Assembly: GCA_031290955.1 (NCBI GenBank)
Contig: JAISLJ010000196.1
Span: 1 to 7,658 of the forward strand
Reading direction: 5' to 3'
Length of the DNA stretch: 7,658 nucleotides
From: Zoogloeaceae bacterium
GTDB lineage: Bacteria > Pseudomonadota > Gammaproteobacteria > Burkholderiales > Rhodocyclaceae
A program made the position numbers and the translations under genes. The notes under the pieces were generated by a model. It had not been told where the DNA came from and ran no database searches. It saw only the letters and a program-made list of their open reading frames with translations. Every line of letters begins with the position of its first letter. The first letter of the stretch is position 1. Below, one piece after another: positions 1-6,284 of the stretch.

Positions 1-81
1 CATGGCATAAACCGCGCCCGCTGACGCCCGATCAGGAGAACAGCAACGAAAAATCACCCTCCCAAGGAAAGCACCACGGCT

Positions 82-168
82 TCAGCAGATGCCGCGGGAA
101 AAGTTTTGCAAAAGGCTCACAAAACTGGCAAGCTTCCAGTCATCACTTCCACATTCTGGGCAAGACAT
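82..168 (-). pseudogene. possible zinc-ribbon protein fragment, 28 residues
   Basis: A very short minus-strand frame begins with MSCPECGSDDWKLASFV and stops after 28 codons at TGA. The CPEC pair followed by Gly-Ser is typical of the first half of a zinc ribbon at the N-terminus of small bacterial proteins. No second CxxC pair follows, so a zinc site could not be completed; the frame looks truncated or frame-disrupted after about residue 17. A GGAG lies nine bases before the chosen ATG at 168, better placed than anything before the in-frame ATG at 183. It lies 81 bases downstream of the 163-residue gene on the same strand. It could equally be chance. The rest of 1-249 shows nothing I can support. 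Confidence 0.3.
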
Positions 169-249
169 CGAAAAATTCTCCATGGATAATAGGTGGAGAG
201 CATCATACCTTGCACAATGGTTCCCTGCAACATACCAGCCGTAGGTCAC

Positions 250-741
250 TCAAGGAAAGAACTTTTGCTTCTTTCCAGTAATCGCCCTGTACTCCATCTG
301 AAACCACGCATGGATACTGTCTACAGGGGCTTCGACAACCCCAAGTATCATAAACGTCTCCTTGCTCCGGTCTTCCCCGAATGGCTGGACAACATTGATT
401 TTGCCTGGGTAAAGCAAACGATAGATACCCAGATCAACAATGCTGGTTTTGCCATCAAATTTGTAAGGAAACCCGCCAACAAGACCAGCCCTTCCCTGCG
501 GAAACTGCCACAGGAAAACCCCGGTAATCATTGGAGTTTTCGCCCACTTGTCCTTGCGATAATCATAGCAAGTGTAGCCCGTCGCAATCGAGAAATCGCG
601 CAAACGGGCTTGCTCTGACTTGTACATGTCCTTCCACTTCGGCATCTCCAAACGGATGCGCTGAGGCATACAGTCTTTAAACGTTTTGCGCTCTTCCGGT
701 TTTACATCAGTTTGCGCATGCACAAGCTGCAAATGACTCAT
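250..741 (-). CDS. hypothetical protein, 163 residues
   Basis: I do not recognise this protein and assign no function. It has a strong ribosome binding site: GAGGAGG sits seven bases before the ATG at 741, which fixes the start. The product is soluble, with no signal peptide or membrane segment. The N-terminal third is charged and rich in Lys, Arg and Glu (with MPKWKDMYKSEQARLRDF at about residues 34-51). The middle is rich in aromatic residues and glycine (YTCYDYRKDKWAK, FLWQFPQGRAG, GGFPYKFDG), suggesting a small beta-rich fold. The C-terminus ends in a basic tail, KKQKFFP. The DNA is visibly more AT-rich than the neighbouring gpsA and secB genes, which suggests acquired DNA. It follows gpsA on the same strand, separated by a 211-base stretch that holds a possible 38-residue frame. 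That it is coding is fairly sure; its role is unknown. Confidence 0.75.
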   Translation of the reverse strand: MSHLQLVHAQTDVKPEERKTFKDCMPQRIRLEMPKWKDMYKSEQARLRDFSIATGYTCYDYRKDKWAKTPMITGVFLWQFPQGRAGLVGGFPYKFDGKTSIVDLGIYRLLYPGKINVVQPFGEDRSKETFMILGVVEAPVDSIHAWFQMEYRAITGKKQKFFP

Positions 742-769
742 GTTCTTTCCTCCTCAACAGTAGAAATAC

Positions 770-886
770 TTACCCCCGGAGCGCAGCCCATTGACTGCGC
801 ATGATTTCGGAATCCTCCCGGTCATTCAGCCACGAGGCGTATGCCTCGTGGTCGAATTCAATCAGGGAGACGTTATCAGGGTACAT
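770..886 (-). CDS. possible small protein or gene remnant, 38 residues
   Basis: A minus-strand frame starts at ATG 886 and ends with TAA at 770. It begins MYPDNVSLIEFDHEAYASWL and ends MRSQWAALRG, an acidic, helix-like sequence with protein-like composition and mostly G or C in third codon positions. The frame is open further upstream: it is the same frame as gpsA and stays open for all 60 codons after the gpsA stop, so a 5'-truncated remnant or an unusual start further up is possible. The ribosome binding site before ATG 886 is weak (GGAAA about 10 bases away). It ends 28 bases before the well-initiated 163-residue gene, as a first cistron would. A palindrome at 830-851 lies inside it. I do not recognise a family. 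Confidence 0.4.
   Translation of the reverse strand: MYPDNVSLIEFDHEAYASWLNDREDSEIMRSQWAALRG
830..851. repeat. perfect 9-bp inverted repeat with 4-base loop
   Basis: CCACGAGGC and GCCTCGTGG are exact reverse complements separated by GTAT. No run of T follows on either strand, so it is not a standard intrinsic terminator. It lies between gpsA and the 163-residue gene and inside the possible 38-residue frame. A second, shorter hairpin (GCGCAG and CTGCGC, eight-base loop) lies nearby at 781-800. Function unknown; it may simply be a coding coincidence. Confidence 0.4.
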
Positions 887-952
887 TGACAGGATTTCCG
901 CGCATGCGGACCGATACGGATAGAATAGGATGGGTTCCCGATCAGGGGCGGC

Positions 953-1942
953 TCAAGCCGTTTCTTCCTTCGGGTCGCGGGAGAGGAGTTGTCCCACGGC
1001 GTCTTGCAGGGAAAGGCGGCCTTCCAGGAGGGCGGCTACGGAAGTGGAGATGGGCATTTCCACACCCAGTCTTTCCGCCAGGCGACGCACCGCGAAGGCT
1101 GTATGCACGCCTTCGGCCACATGTCCCAGTTCCGCCTGGATTTCCACGAGCGCCTTCCCGGCGGCAAGGCCCAGCCCGACTTGCCGGTTGCGGGAAAGAT
1201 CGCCGGTCGAGGTCAGGATCAGGTCGCCCATGCCGCTCAAGCCCATGAAAGTTTCCTTCCTGCCGCCCAGGAAGGAACCCAGGCGGGCCACTTCGGCAAG
1301 ACCACGGGTAATCAGGGCGGCCCGGGCGTTGCTGCCCAAGTCGAGACCGTCGGAGACGCCCGCCGCGATGGCGAGGATATTCTTGACCGCGCCGCCAACC
1401 TCCACGCCAATCAGGTCGTCCGAGACATACAGGCGCAACGAACCGCCATGCAGCGCATCCACCAGGGCGCGCGCGAAGGCGCGGTCACGGGAGGCGAGAA
1501 GGATGGCGGTCGGCAGGCCCGCCGCCACTTCCCGCGCAAAACTGGGACCGGCCAGCGCGCCGCAGGGAATCCCGGGCAACTCGGCCTCGACGATCTCATG
1601 CGGCAGGGCGCTGTCCTCTTCCGCCTCGAAGCCCTTGCACACCCAGAGAAAGGGCGTCCGGAGCGCAAGGCCGGAGAGCGTCCGCAGGAGCGTGCGCAAA
1701 CCGGCAATGGGTGTGGCGAGGAGGAACAGTTCGGCCCCCTGGGTCGCCTGGCGCAAATCGCCCTCCACCCGGAGCGCGTCGGGAAAGGGAAAGCCCGGCA
1801 GGTAGCGACGGTTTTCCCGGCGGGCGCGCATTTCGGCGACGAGACTTGCTTCCCGCGCCCAGAGCGTGACTTCGTGCCGGGCCGCGAAGGTGAGCGCCAA
1901 GGCAGTGCCCCACGCGCCTGCGGCGAGAACGGAAATCTTCAT
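953..1942 (-). CDS. gpsA: glycerol-3-phosphate dehydrogenase [NAD(P)+]
   Basis: GpsA reduces dihydroxyacetone phosphate to sn-glycerol 3-phosphate in the cytoplasm, supplying the backbone for phospholipid synthesis. At 329 residues it is full length for the family (E. coli about 339). The N-terminal Rossmann fold opens with MKISVLAAGAWGTALAL; other landmarks are CKGFE (Lys103), ALAGPSFAREVA (about 129-140), the catalytic-lysine motif GGAVKNILAIAAG (Lys187), GLSGMGDLILT (Asp240) and SRNRQ (250-254). The first glycine of the GxGxxG nucleotide loop is Ala7, a mild variation. A longer frame is open to 2047, but the start at 1942 matches the family N-terminus, and its ATG overlaps the upstream SH3 gene's stop as ATGA, implying translational coupling. 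It is the last recognised gene of the yibN-secB-SH3-gpsA operon. Very confident. Confidence 0.97.
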   Translation of the reverse strand: MKISVLAAGAWGTALALTFAARHEVTLWAREASLVAEMRARRENRRYLPGFPFPDALRVEGDLRQATQGAELFLLATPIAGLRTLLRTLSGLALRTPFLWVCKGFEAEEDSALPHEIVEAELPGIPCGALAGPSFAREVAAGLPTAILLASRDRAFARALVDALHGGSLRLYVSDDLIGVEVGGAVKNILAIAAGVSDGLDLGSNARAALITRGLAEVARLGSFLGGRKETFMGLSGMGDLILTSTGDLSRNRQVGLGLAAGKALVEIQAELGHVAEGVHTAFAVRRLAERLGVEMPISTSVAALLEGRLSLQDAVGQLLSRDPKEETA

Positions 1943-2391
1943 AGGCCCCAGATTTGCGTGATCCGCACGAAACCACTCGCGCCGTCCCGGTGCCGTACCT
2001 TGGCCCAGCCGGTCTGGCCGGATTCCAGAAGTTCCAGCGCCACCCACTTTTCCGCCTGGAAGACGATGGGCGCATCCATGCTGGCGCTCTTGCGCACATC
2101 CGCCCGCGTGGCTGTCACCACCACCGTGCGGCGCGTGGAAAGCGCCCGGCTTTCGACCCAGGCGAGCGTGCCTTCCGCGTCACGCGCCTTGATCCAGCCA
2201 TCGCCCTGGTGGATCAGGATTTCCAGCGGCGTACCTTCCTTGAGGAGATAGAGCTTCTTGCCCCGTGGCGCTTCGTGGAACACCGCCACCGGCGCCGCGA
2301 CGGAGCGGTATTCCAGCGCCCGCGCCGTCCCGGCGAATCCCCCGGCCAGGGCAAGGAAGACGAAGCAGCCGACCAGTCCGCGACGCATCAT
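1939..2391 (-). CDS. secreted SH3-domain protein, 150 residues
   Basis: This is a small exported protein, probably periplasmic. The N-terminus MMRRGLVGCFVFLALAGG is a classic signal peptide, with a likely cleavage after Ala25 in GTARA. The mature part reads as two bacterial SH3-like modules, about residues 28-85 and 86-148. Each has the usual pattern of Leu-Leu-Lys-Glu-Gly-Thr or Val-Ala-Leu-Glu-Leu followed by GDGWIKARD or QTGWAKVRH and a Gly-Phe/Trp-Val strand. Bacterial SH3 domains commonly bind cell wall peptides or proteins; the ligand here is unknown. The start at 2391 is chosen because GGGAG lies seven bases upstream; a tandem ATG at 2388 is possible, and the frame is open to 2454, but that would overlap secB and precede the signal peptide. 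It lies 13 bases after secB and overlaps gpsA by four bases, so it is embedded in the operon. Confidence 0.88.
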   Translation of the reverse strand: MMRRGLVGCFVFLALAGGFAGTARALEYRSVAAPVAVFHEAPRGKKLYLLKEGTPLEILIHQGDGWIKARDAEGTLAWVESRALSTRRTVVVTATRADVRKSASMDAPIVFQAEKWVALELLESGQTGWAKVRHRDGASGFVRITQIWGL

Positions 2392-2404
2392 GCGCGACTC
2401 CCGC

Positions 2405-2896
2405 TCACTGGATCGTCGCGCCTGCCGCCCCGGCGCTCGCGGCCCGTTCTTCAAGGCGGGAAAGATAAATGGCCTCGAAGTTGACAGGTTGCAGCACCAC
2501 CGGCGGAAACCCGGCGCGCGTCACGGCGCTGGAAATGACTTCGCGCGCGTAGGATTGCAGGATGTTGGGGCAGGCCACCGCCAGGAGCGGTTCGATTTCC
2601 TTCTCCGGGATGTTGACCAGCCGGAAGATGCCTGCCTGCCCCGCTTCCACCAGGAAAACGGGCTTTTCCCCGAGCCTTGCGGTCACGGTGATCGTGAGCA
2701 GAACGTCGTAAGCGCCCTCGCCCAGCGCCGTTCCCTGCGTGGCAAGCTGGATATCGACCTCGGGCGCGGATTGTTCCAGGAAAATGCCCGGCGCGCCGGG
2801 CACCTCGACGGAAAGATCCTTCAGATAGAGTTTTTCGATGCCGAAGAAAGGTTGCTGGGATGTTTGGCCCGTACCGGGCGTCTGGTTCTGTTCCAT
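2405..2896 (-). CDS. secB: protein-export chaperone SecB
   Basis: SecB is a cytoplasmic homotetrameric chaperone that holds preproteins unfolded and delivers them to SecA at the Sec translocon. The 163-residue length is normal. Family landmarks are FFGIEKLYLKDLSVEVPGAP (17-36), an acidic EVDIQL strand, EAGQAGIFRLVNIP (84-97) and the highly conserved CPNILQSYAREVISS (109-123), followed by RAGFPPVVLQPVNFEAIY (127-144). The C-terminus is Ala/Gly-rich, as is usual for the flexible tail. An AAGGAGG lies about nine bases before the ATG at 2896, a strong binding site. It sits 113 bases downstream of the YibN-like gene; in E. coli and many relatives grxC lies in that gap, but here there is no room for it. 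Very confident. Confidence 0.97.
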   Translation of the reverse strand: MEQNQTPGTGQTSQQPFFGIEKLYLKDLSVEVPGAPGIFLEQSAPEVDIQLATQGTALGEGAYDVLLTITVTARLGEKPVFLVEAGQAGIFRLVNIPEKEIEPLLAVACPNILQSYAREVISSAVTRAGFPPVVLQPVNFEAIYLSRLEERAASAGAAGATIQ

Positions 2897-3009
2897 GAAG
2901 CGTTTTCCTCCTTAACAGGGAAAGGTGATGCAGTGTTGAAAAGCGGTGGTGATCCGCCGAAGCGGGAGAAAACAAGGTGGGCGCAAAGCGGACGTCATGT
3001 GCCGTTTCG
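2897..3009 (-). other. yibN-secB intergenic gap lacking grxC
   Basis: The 113 bases between the rhodanese stop and the secB start contain only the secB ribosome binding site and a short weak hairpin (CCGC-CGAA-GCGG near 2955). A glutaredoxin 3 gene needs about 260 bases and its CPYC active site is not encoded in any frame here. I see no convincing promoter or terminator. Confidence 0.6.
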
Positions 3010-3429
3010 TCATTTGCCGCTCCGCTTCAGGGGCAGCCCGGCGCGTATCCAGGCGTCGATGCCGCCTTCCAGCGTGTTGAGACGGGTAAATCCCAGCCGC
3101 TGCAACTGGGCGCATGCCTGACCGGCGCGCACACCGGAAGTGCAGACGAGCAACAGGGGCTTTTCCTTCAGGGCTTCCAGTTCGCCCGCCCGCGCGCGCA
3201 ATTCCTGGAAAGGAATGTTGCGGGAACCCGGAAGCTGACCAGCCTCGAATTCCCGCGCCTCGCGCACATCAATCACGATGGCGTCCTCGCGGTTGATGAA
3301 CTGGGTGGCCAGCACCGGCCCCAGAGGCTTCCCCGCTTGCCGGAAGCCGGGCCAGACCAGCATGAGGCCACTGCCGACGGCAATGGCGACAAGAAAGATG
3401 TTGTCCTGGATGAACGTCAAGGGAGACAC
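3010..3429 (-). CDS. yibN: membrane-anchored rhodanese-like protein, YibN type
   Basis: A 139-residue protein with one N-terminal membrane segment (about residues 10-27, IFLVAIAVGSGLMLVW) and a single rhodanese domain (about 38-135) on its C-terminal side. Visible domain marks are INREDAIVIDVREAREFEAG (45-64), GSRNIPF (68-74), the active-site loop CTSGVR with Cys96, and the closing LEGGIDAW (120-127). The intact cysteine loop suggests a competent sulfurtransferase, unlike some relatives with degenerate loops. Size and layout match E. coli YibN, which sits in the same neighbourhood (yibN-grxC-secB-gpsA) and, as I recall, has been linked to the YidC insertase; that role here is inferred. The start is GTG at 3429, with GAGGAA nine bases upstream. 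It is the first gene of the minus-strand operon, behind a TATAAT box at 3516-3521. Confidence 0.9.
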   Translation of the reverse strand: MSPLTFIQDNIFLVAIAVGSGLMLVWPGFRQAGKPLGPVLATQFINREDAIVIDVREAREFEAGQLPGSRNIPFQELRARAGELEALKEKPLLLVCTSGVRAGQACAQLQRLGFTRLNTLEGGIDAWIRAGLPLKRSGK

Positions 3430-3496
3430 GTGCGTGGATTCCTCGAAGAAAATGTAAATATGCGCAAAATCATAGGACTTCGCGCCTTGTGCCGCT

Positions 3497-3536
3497 AACG
3501 GGAAAACGGCGGAACATTATAAAATAGTTTCCCGTT
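3497..3536. promoter_or_regulatory. inverted repeat flanking the divergent promoter, possible operator
   Basis: AACGGGAAA (3497-3505) and TTTCCCGTT (3528-3536) are perfect reverse complements with 22 bases between them. The intervening bases contain the minus-strand TATAAT. Arm starts are 31 bases apart, close to three helical turns, so a protein bound at both arms would face the same side of the DNA. This suits a repressor or activator site controlling both operons. No regulator is encoded here, and a chance repeat cannot be excluded. Confidence 0.4.
3516..3521 (-). promoter_or_regulatory. -10 box of the yibN-secB-gpsA operon promoter
   Basis: The minus strand reads TATAAT exactly, in the 160-base divergent region, giving an expected transcript start near 3509 and a leader of about 80 bases before the GTG. 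No good -35 hexamer is seen 16-18 bases upstream (the sequence there is GC-rich), which suggests dependence on an activator or a weak promoter. The AT-rich stretch TTATAAAATA could also serve envC on the plus strand, but no clear -35 was found for it. Confidence 0.5.
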
Positions 3537-3554
3537 GTTGCCCCGATCATTTTG

Positions 3555-3589
3555 CCGGATGGCGTGACGCGCTGCGCGCTTGCGTCCGG
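3555..3589 (+). repeat. REP-like hairpin and duplicated start region before envC
   Basis: CCGGA (3555) and TCCGG (3585) close an imperfect GC-rich stem with CGCGC and GCGCG near the tip, ending one base before the envC ATG. The same stretch gives a direct repeat, CCGGATGGC at 3555 and again at 3586, so an ATG-GCG-TGA mini-frame (3559-3567) precedes the true start. There is no Shine-Dalgarno sequence, so the hairpin may restrain envC translation. It also resembles enterobacterial REP palindromes in base pattern. Confidence 0.35.
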
Positions 3590-4873
3590 ATGGCATACAA
3601 AAGGTTCCTGAACGCTGTGCTTTTCCGTGTTTTCCACCTGTGGTTTTTCGCCGCGCTCGCAGTGCTCCTGCCAGGCGTGGCTCCATCTTGCCTTGCCGCG
3701 CCGGAAACCCCGGCGGAGATCGCCAGCAAGAAGGAAGACCTGGAAGCCCTGCGCGCGCGTCTGGATGCCTTGAAGCGGGAACTTTCCGCCCGCGAGGAAT
3801 CGAAGAACGACGCGCTCGATCAATTGCGGCAATCGGAAGAAGAAATTTCCCGCCTTGAACGCACCCTCTTCGCGCTCCGCAAGAACCGGAGCCGCCTGCA
3901 AAAGGAACTGGAGGCGCTCAACCGGCGGGCAAAGGAACTGGAACAGACGCTCTCCGGACAGCGCGCCCAACTGGAAAGACTCCTCTATCGCCAATACACG
4001 CGCAGGGGGCCGGAAGATCCGCTCCTCTTCGCGCTGAACGGGGAAGACCCGAATGTGCTGGCACGCGACCTCTACTATCTTTCCATGATCGCCCGCGCCC
4101 AGAACACGCTGCTGGTCGGGATGCGCGCCGCGCTGGAAGAGCAGCGGCAACTGGCGGCAGAGGTCCAGGCCCAGGCCCAGGCGCTCGCGGATGTGGAAGC
4201 GCGCCAGGAGCGCGAGCGCGCTGCCCTCCTGCGCGAGAAAAAGGCGCGGCAGACGACCTTCAACCGGATCGCGGGCCAGATTCGGGCACGGCGGCGGGAA
4301 ATCGGCGTCCTGGAACAGAACGAGCGGCGCCTCTCCACACTGGTCGCGCGCCTCACCACATTGCTCGGGAAGTCGCCCGGAACCGCGCCGCCGCCCGTGC
4401 GCGCGATCATCCGCTCCAGGCCTTCCGAAGCGCCGACAAGCCAAACGCCGAAACTTCCCCCCGTAACGCCCGGTAACTTCGCGCGGCTAAAAGGTCTCCT
4501 GCGCCTGCCTGCGCCGGGGCAGATCGTTGGTCGTTTCGGGGAAAAGCGCGACGAAGGCAATGCCGCCTGGAAAGGCTTGTACATCCGGGCGCCGGAAGGC
4601 AGCGAAGTCCGGGCCGTCGCCAACGGTCAGGTTGTTTACGCGGAGTGGATGCGCGGTTTTGGCAATCTGCTCATCATCGACCATGGTTCCGGGTATTTGA
4701 CGGTCTATGGCAATAATCACGCCCTTCTGAAAGAAGTGGGCGAACAGGTTCTCGGAGGCGAAACCGTGGGCATTGTCGGCAATAGCGGCGGTGAACAGGA
4801 TTCCGGTTTATACTTCGAGCTTCGTCATCAAGGTCAGGTGCTTGACCCCATGAAATGGATCTCCCTCAAATGA
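3590..4873 (+). CDS. envC: EnvC-like amidase activator, coiled coil plus degenerate LytM
   Basis: EnvC family proteins act in the periplasm at the division septum, activating the amidases that split peptidoglycan between daughter cells. The 427-residue product has a signal peptide (basic MAYKRF, hydrophobic core, likely cleavage near Ala36). A long coiled coil follows (about 41-130 and 165-260, rich in Glu, Arg, Gln and Leu), then a Pro-rich linker (265-295) and a LytM/M23 domain (about 308-424). The zinc ligands of active M23 peptidases are absent: the HxGxD position reads WKGLY (327-331) and the HLHFE position reads GLYFE (406-410). It is therefore an activator, not an enzyme, as in E. coli EnvC. 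The ATG is chosen because it immediately precedes the signal peptide; there is no clear ribosome binding site. It is the first gene of the plus operon and overlaps ctpA by four bases. Cys34 is not in a convincing lipobox. Confidence 0.93.
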   Translation: MAYKRFLNAVLFRVFHLWFFAALAVLLPGVAPSCLAAPETPAEIASKKEDLEALRARLDALKRELSAREESKNDALDQLRQSEEEISRLERTLFALRKNRSRLQKELEALNRRAKELEQTLSGQRAQLERLLYRQYTRRGPEDPLLFALNGEDPNVLARDLYYLSMIARAQNTLLVGMRAALEEQRQLAAEVQAQAQALADVEARQERERAALLREKKARQTTFNRIAGQIRARRREIGVLEQNERRLSTLVARLTTLLGKSPGTAPPPVRAIIRSRPSEAPTSQTPKLPPVTPGNFARLKGLLRLPAPGQIVGRFGEKRDEGNAAWKGLYIRAPEGSEVRAVANGQVVYAEWMRGFGNLLIIDHGSGYLTVYGNNHALLKEVGEQVLGGETVGIVGNSGGEQDSGLYFELRHQGQVLDPMKWISLK

Positions 4874-6270
4874 AAAAACTGCAATCCATCAGCCTCGTCC
4901 TGGGCGCGTTCCTCCTGGGCGCGTTCGTCAGTCTGCAAATCCCCGCCTTCGCCCAGAAGAGCGCCCGCACGGATGGCCTTCCCGTGGAAGACCTGCGGGT
5001 CTTCGCCGAAGTGTTCAACGCGGTGAAGCAGGGCTACGTCGAACCGATCGACGACAAGAAGATGATCTCCAACGCCATCTCCGGCATGCTCTCCAACCTG
5101 GACCCGCATTCGGCCTATCTCGATGCCGAATCCTTCAAGGAACTCCAGGTGGGAACCCAGGGCGAGTTCGGCGGGCTGGGCATCGAGGTCGGCATGGAGG
5201 ATGGGCTGGTCAAAGTCGTCTCCCCGATCGAGGATACGCCTGCCTACCGCGCTGGCGTCCAGACGGGCGACCTGATCTTCAAGCTGGACGACACCTTGGT
5301 GAAGGGCATGACGCTCAACGATGCCGTCAAGAAAATGCGGGGGAAACCCAAGACCCAGATTCGCATTTCCATCTTCAGGAAGGGGGAGCCGCAACCGATC
5401 GAACTGACGCTCACCCGGGAAGTCATCAAAGTGCAGAGCGTCAAATCCAAGCTCGTTGAACCAGGGTACGGTTGGGTACGCATCACCCAGTTCCAGGAAA
5501 ACACGCTGGTTTCGCTCAACAGGCACCTGACCGAACTCTACCGGCAAGGCGCGCTGAAGGGCCTGGTGCTGGATTTGCGCAACGACCCCGGCGGCCTCCT
5601 GACGGGTGCGGTCGGTGTTTCCGCTGCCTTCCTGCCGCCGGGCATCCAGGTGGTTTCCACTGATGGTCGCGCGTCGGACACCAAGCAGGAATACCTGGCC
5701 GCGCCCCAGGACTACAGCCGCAGCCGGGAAGATCCGCTCAAATCCCTGCCTGCCGGAGTGAAGAGCGTGCCTCTGGTGGTGCTGGTCAACAGCGGTTCGG
5801 CTTCCGCCTCCGAGATCGTTGCGGGCGCGCTTCAGGATCACAAGCGCGCCGTCATCATGGGCACCCAGACCTTCGGGAAGGGTTCTGTGCAGACGATCCT
5901 GCCCTTGCCCGGCAATGCGGCGATCAAGCTGACCACCGCCCGCTACTACACGCCCAGCGGACGCTCCATCCAGGCCAAGGGAATCGTGCCGGATATCGTG
6001 GTGGAAGAAGGCAATCGCCGGGGCGCTTCACTGCGCGAGGCGGATTTGCAGGGCCATCTGGAAAATGACCGCGATCCTTCCGCCGGGAAGGAACCCGCCA
6101 AGCCTGCGGAAGGCAGCAAGCCTGCCACCCCTGTCGGGAAGGATGATGCGAAGGCGGTGGAAGACGAAGCGCCGCCCGCGCGTCTGGAATACGCTTCCGC
6201 CACCGACGTGCAATTCCAGCAGGCGCTGAATCTCCTGAAGGGCCTGCAAATCATCCAGGGCAACAAGTAA
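4870..6270 (+). CDS. ctpA: S41 family carboxy-terminal processing protease, CtpA type
   Basis: This is an exported serine protease that cleaves periplasmic substrates near their C-termini, often peptidoglycan hydrolases or their regulators. The 466-residue form starts at ATG 4870, which overlaps the envC stop as ATGA; an in-frame ATG at 4855 inside envC would add five residues and is less likely. A signal peptide (MKKLQSISLVLGAFLLGAFV, probable cleavage after Ala28 in AFA) leads to an N-terminal helical part with SNLDPHSAYLD. A PDZ domain follows (about 95-180, GLGIEVG to LTREV), then the S41 core. Catalytic residues in the expected Ser-Lys-Gln arrangement are Ser312 in SGSASASEI, Lys337 and Gln341 in FGKGSVQ, with Ser and Lys 25 apart as in E. 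coli Prc. The C-terminal tail (about 400-435) is a Lys/Pro/Ala/Glu-rich linker before a short helix. Pairing with envC suggests a role in cell wall remodelling; substrate unknown. Confidence 0.96.
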   Translation: MKKLQSISLVLGAFLLGAFVSLQIPAFAQKSARTDGLPVEDLRVFAEVFNAVKQGYVEPIDDKKMISNAISGMLSNLDPHSAYLDAESFKELQVGTQGEFGGLGIEVGMEDGLVKVVSPIEDTPAYRAGVQTGDLIFKLDDTLVKGMTLNDAVKKMRGKPKTQIRISIFRKGEPQPIELTLTREVIKVQSVKSKLVEPGYGWVRITQFQENTLVSLNRHLTELYRQGALKGLVLDLRNDPGGLLTGAVGVSAAFLPPGIQVVSTDGRASDTKQEYLAAPQDYSRSREDPLKSLPAGVKSVPLVVLVNSGSASASEIVAGALQDHKRAVIMGTQTFGKGSVQTILPLPGNAAIKLTTARYYTPSGRSIQAKGIVPDIVVEEGNRRGASLREADLQGHLENDRDPSAGKEPAKPAEGSKPATPVGKDDAKAVEDEAPPARLEYASATDVQFQQALNLLKGLQIIQGNK

Positions 6271-6284
6271 TGATCGGGGCGTGA
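6270..6284 (+). promoter_or_regulatory. four-codon mini-frame linking ctpA stop to moeB start
   Basis: The last base of the ctpA TAA is the A of an ATG (TAATG), which reads Met-Ile-Gly-Ala and then TGA. That TGA overlaps the moeB start as GTGA. Terminating ribosomes could therefore pass from ctpA through the mini-frame to the GTG. The moeB ribosome binding site is otherwise poor (GGGG three bases upstream), so coupling is plausible. It may be coincidence. Confidence 0.3.

Noticed and set aside
3..281. Plus-strand frame open from the window edge, and a 51-codon ATG frame at 89-244
   Set aside because: Neither shows a known motif or a ribosome binding site; lengths are within what chance allows in this AT-richer DNA.
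193..618. Plus-strand frame of 141 codons
   Set aside because: Antisense to the 163-residue gene, which has a strong ribosome binding site; this frame has none.
830..851. Intrinsic terminator for gpsA
   Set aside because: The stem is perfect but no T run follows on the minus strand, and it lies within a possible reading frame.
989..2251. Long plus-strand open frame of 420 codons
   Set aside because: It is antisense to gpsA and the SH3 gene, both supported by clear family motifs; its translation is low-complexity and unlike any protein, as expected from GC-rich shadow frames.
3590..3697. EnvC as a lipoprotein
   Set aside because: The residues before Cys34 read APS, which is not a lipobox; a normal signal peptidase I site follows at Ala36-Ala37.
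3470..4444. Long minus-strand open frame of 324 codons
   Set aside because: Antisense to envC, which has a signal peptide, coiled coil and LytM domain; no motif of its own.
4834..5841. Long minus-strand open frame of 335 codons
   Set aside because: Antisense to ctpA, whose catalytic residues are all in place; the translation is His/Asp-rich shadow sequence.
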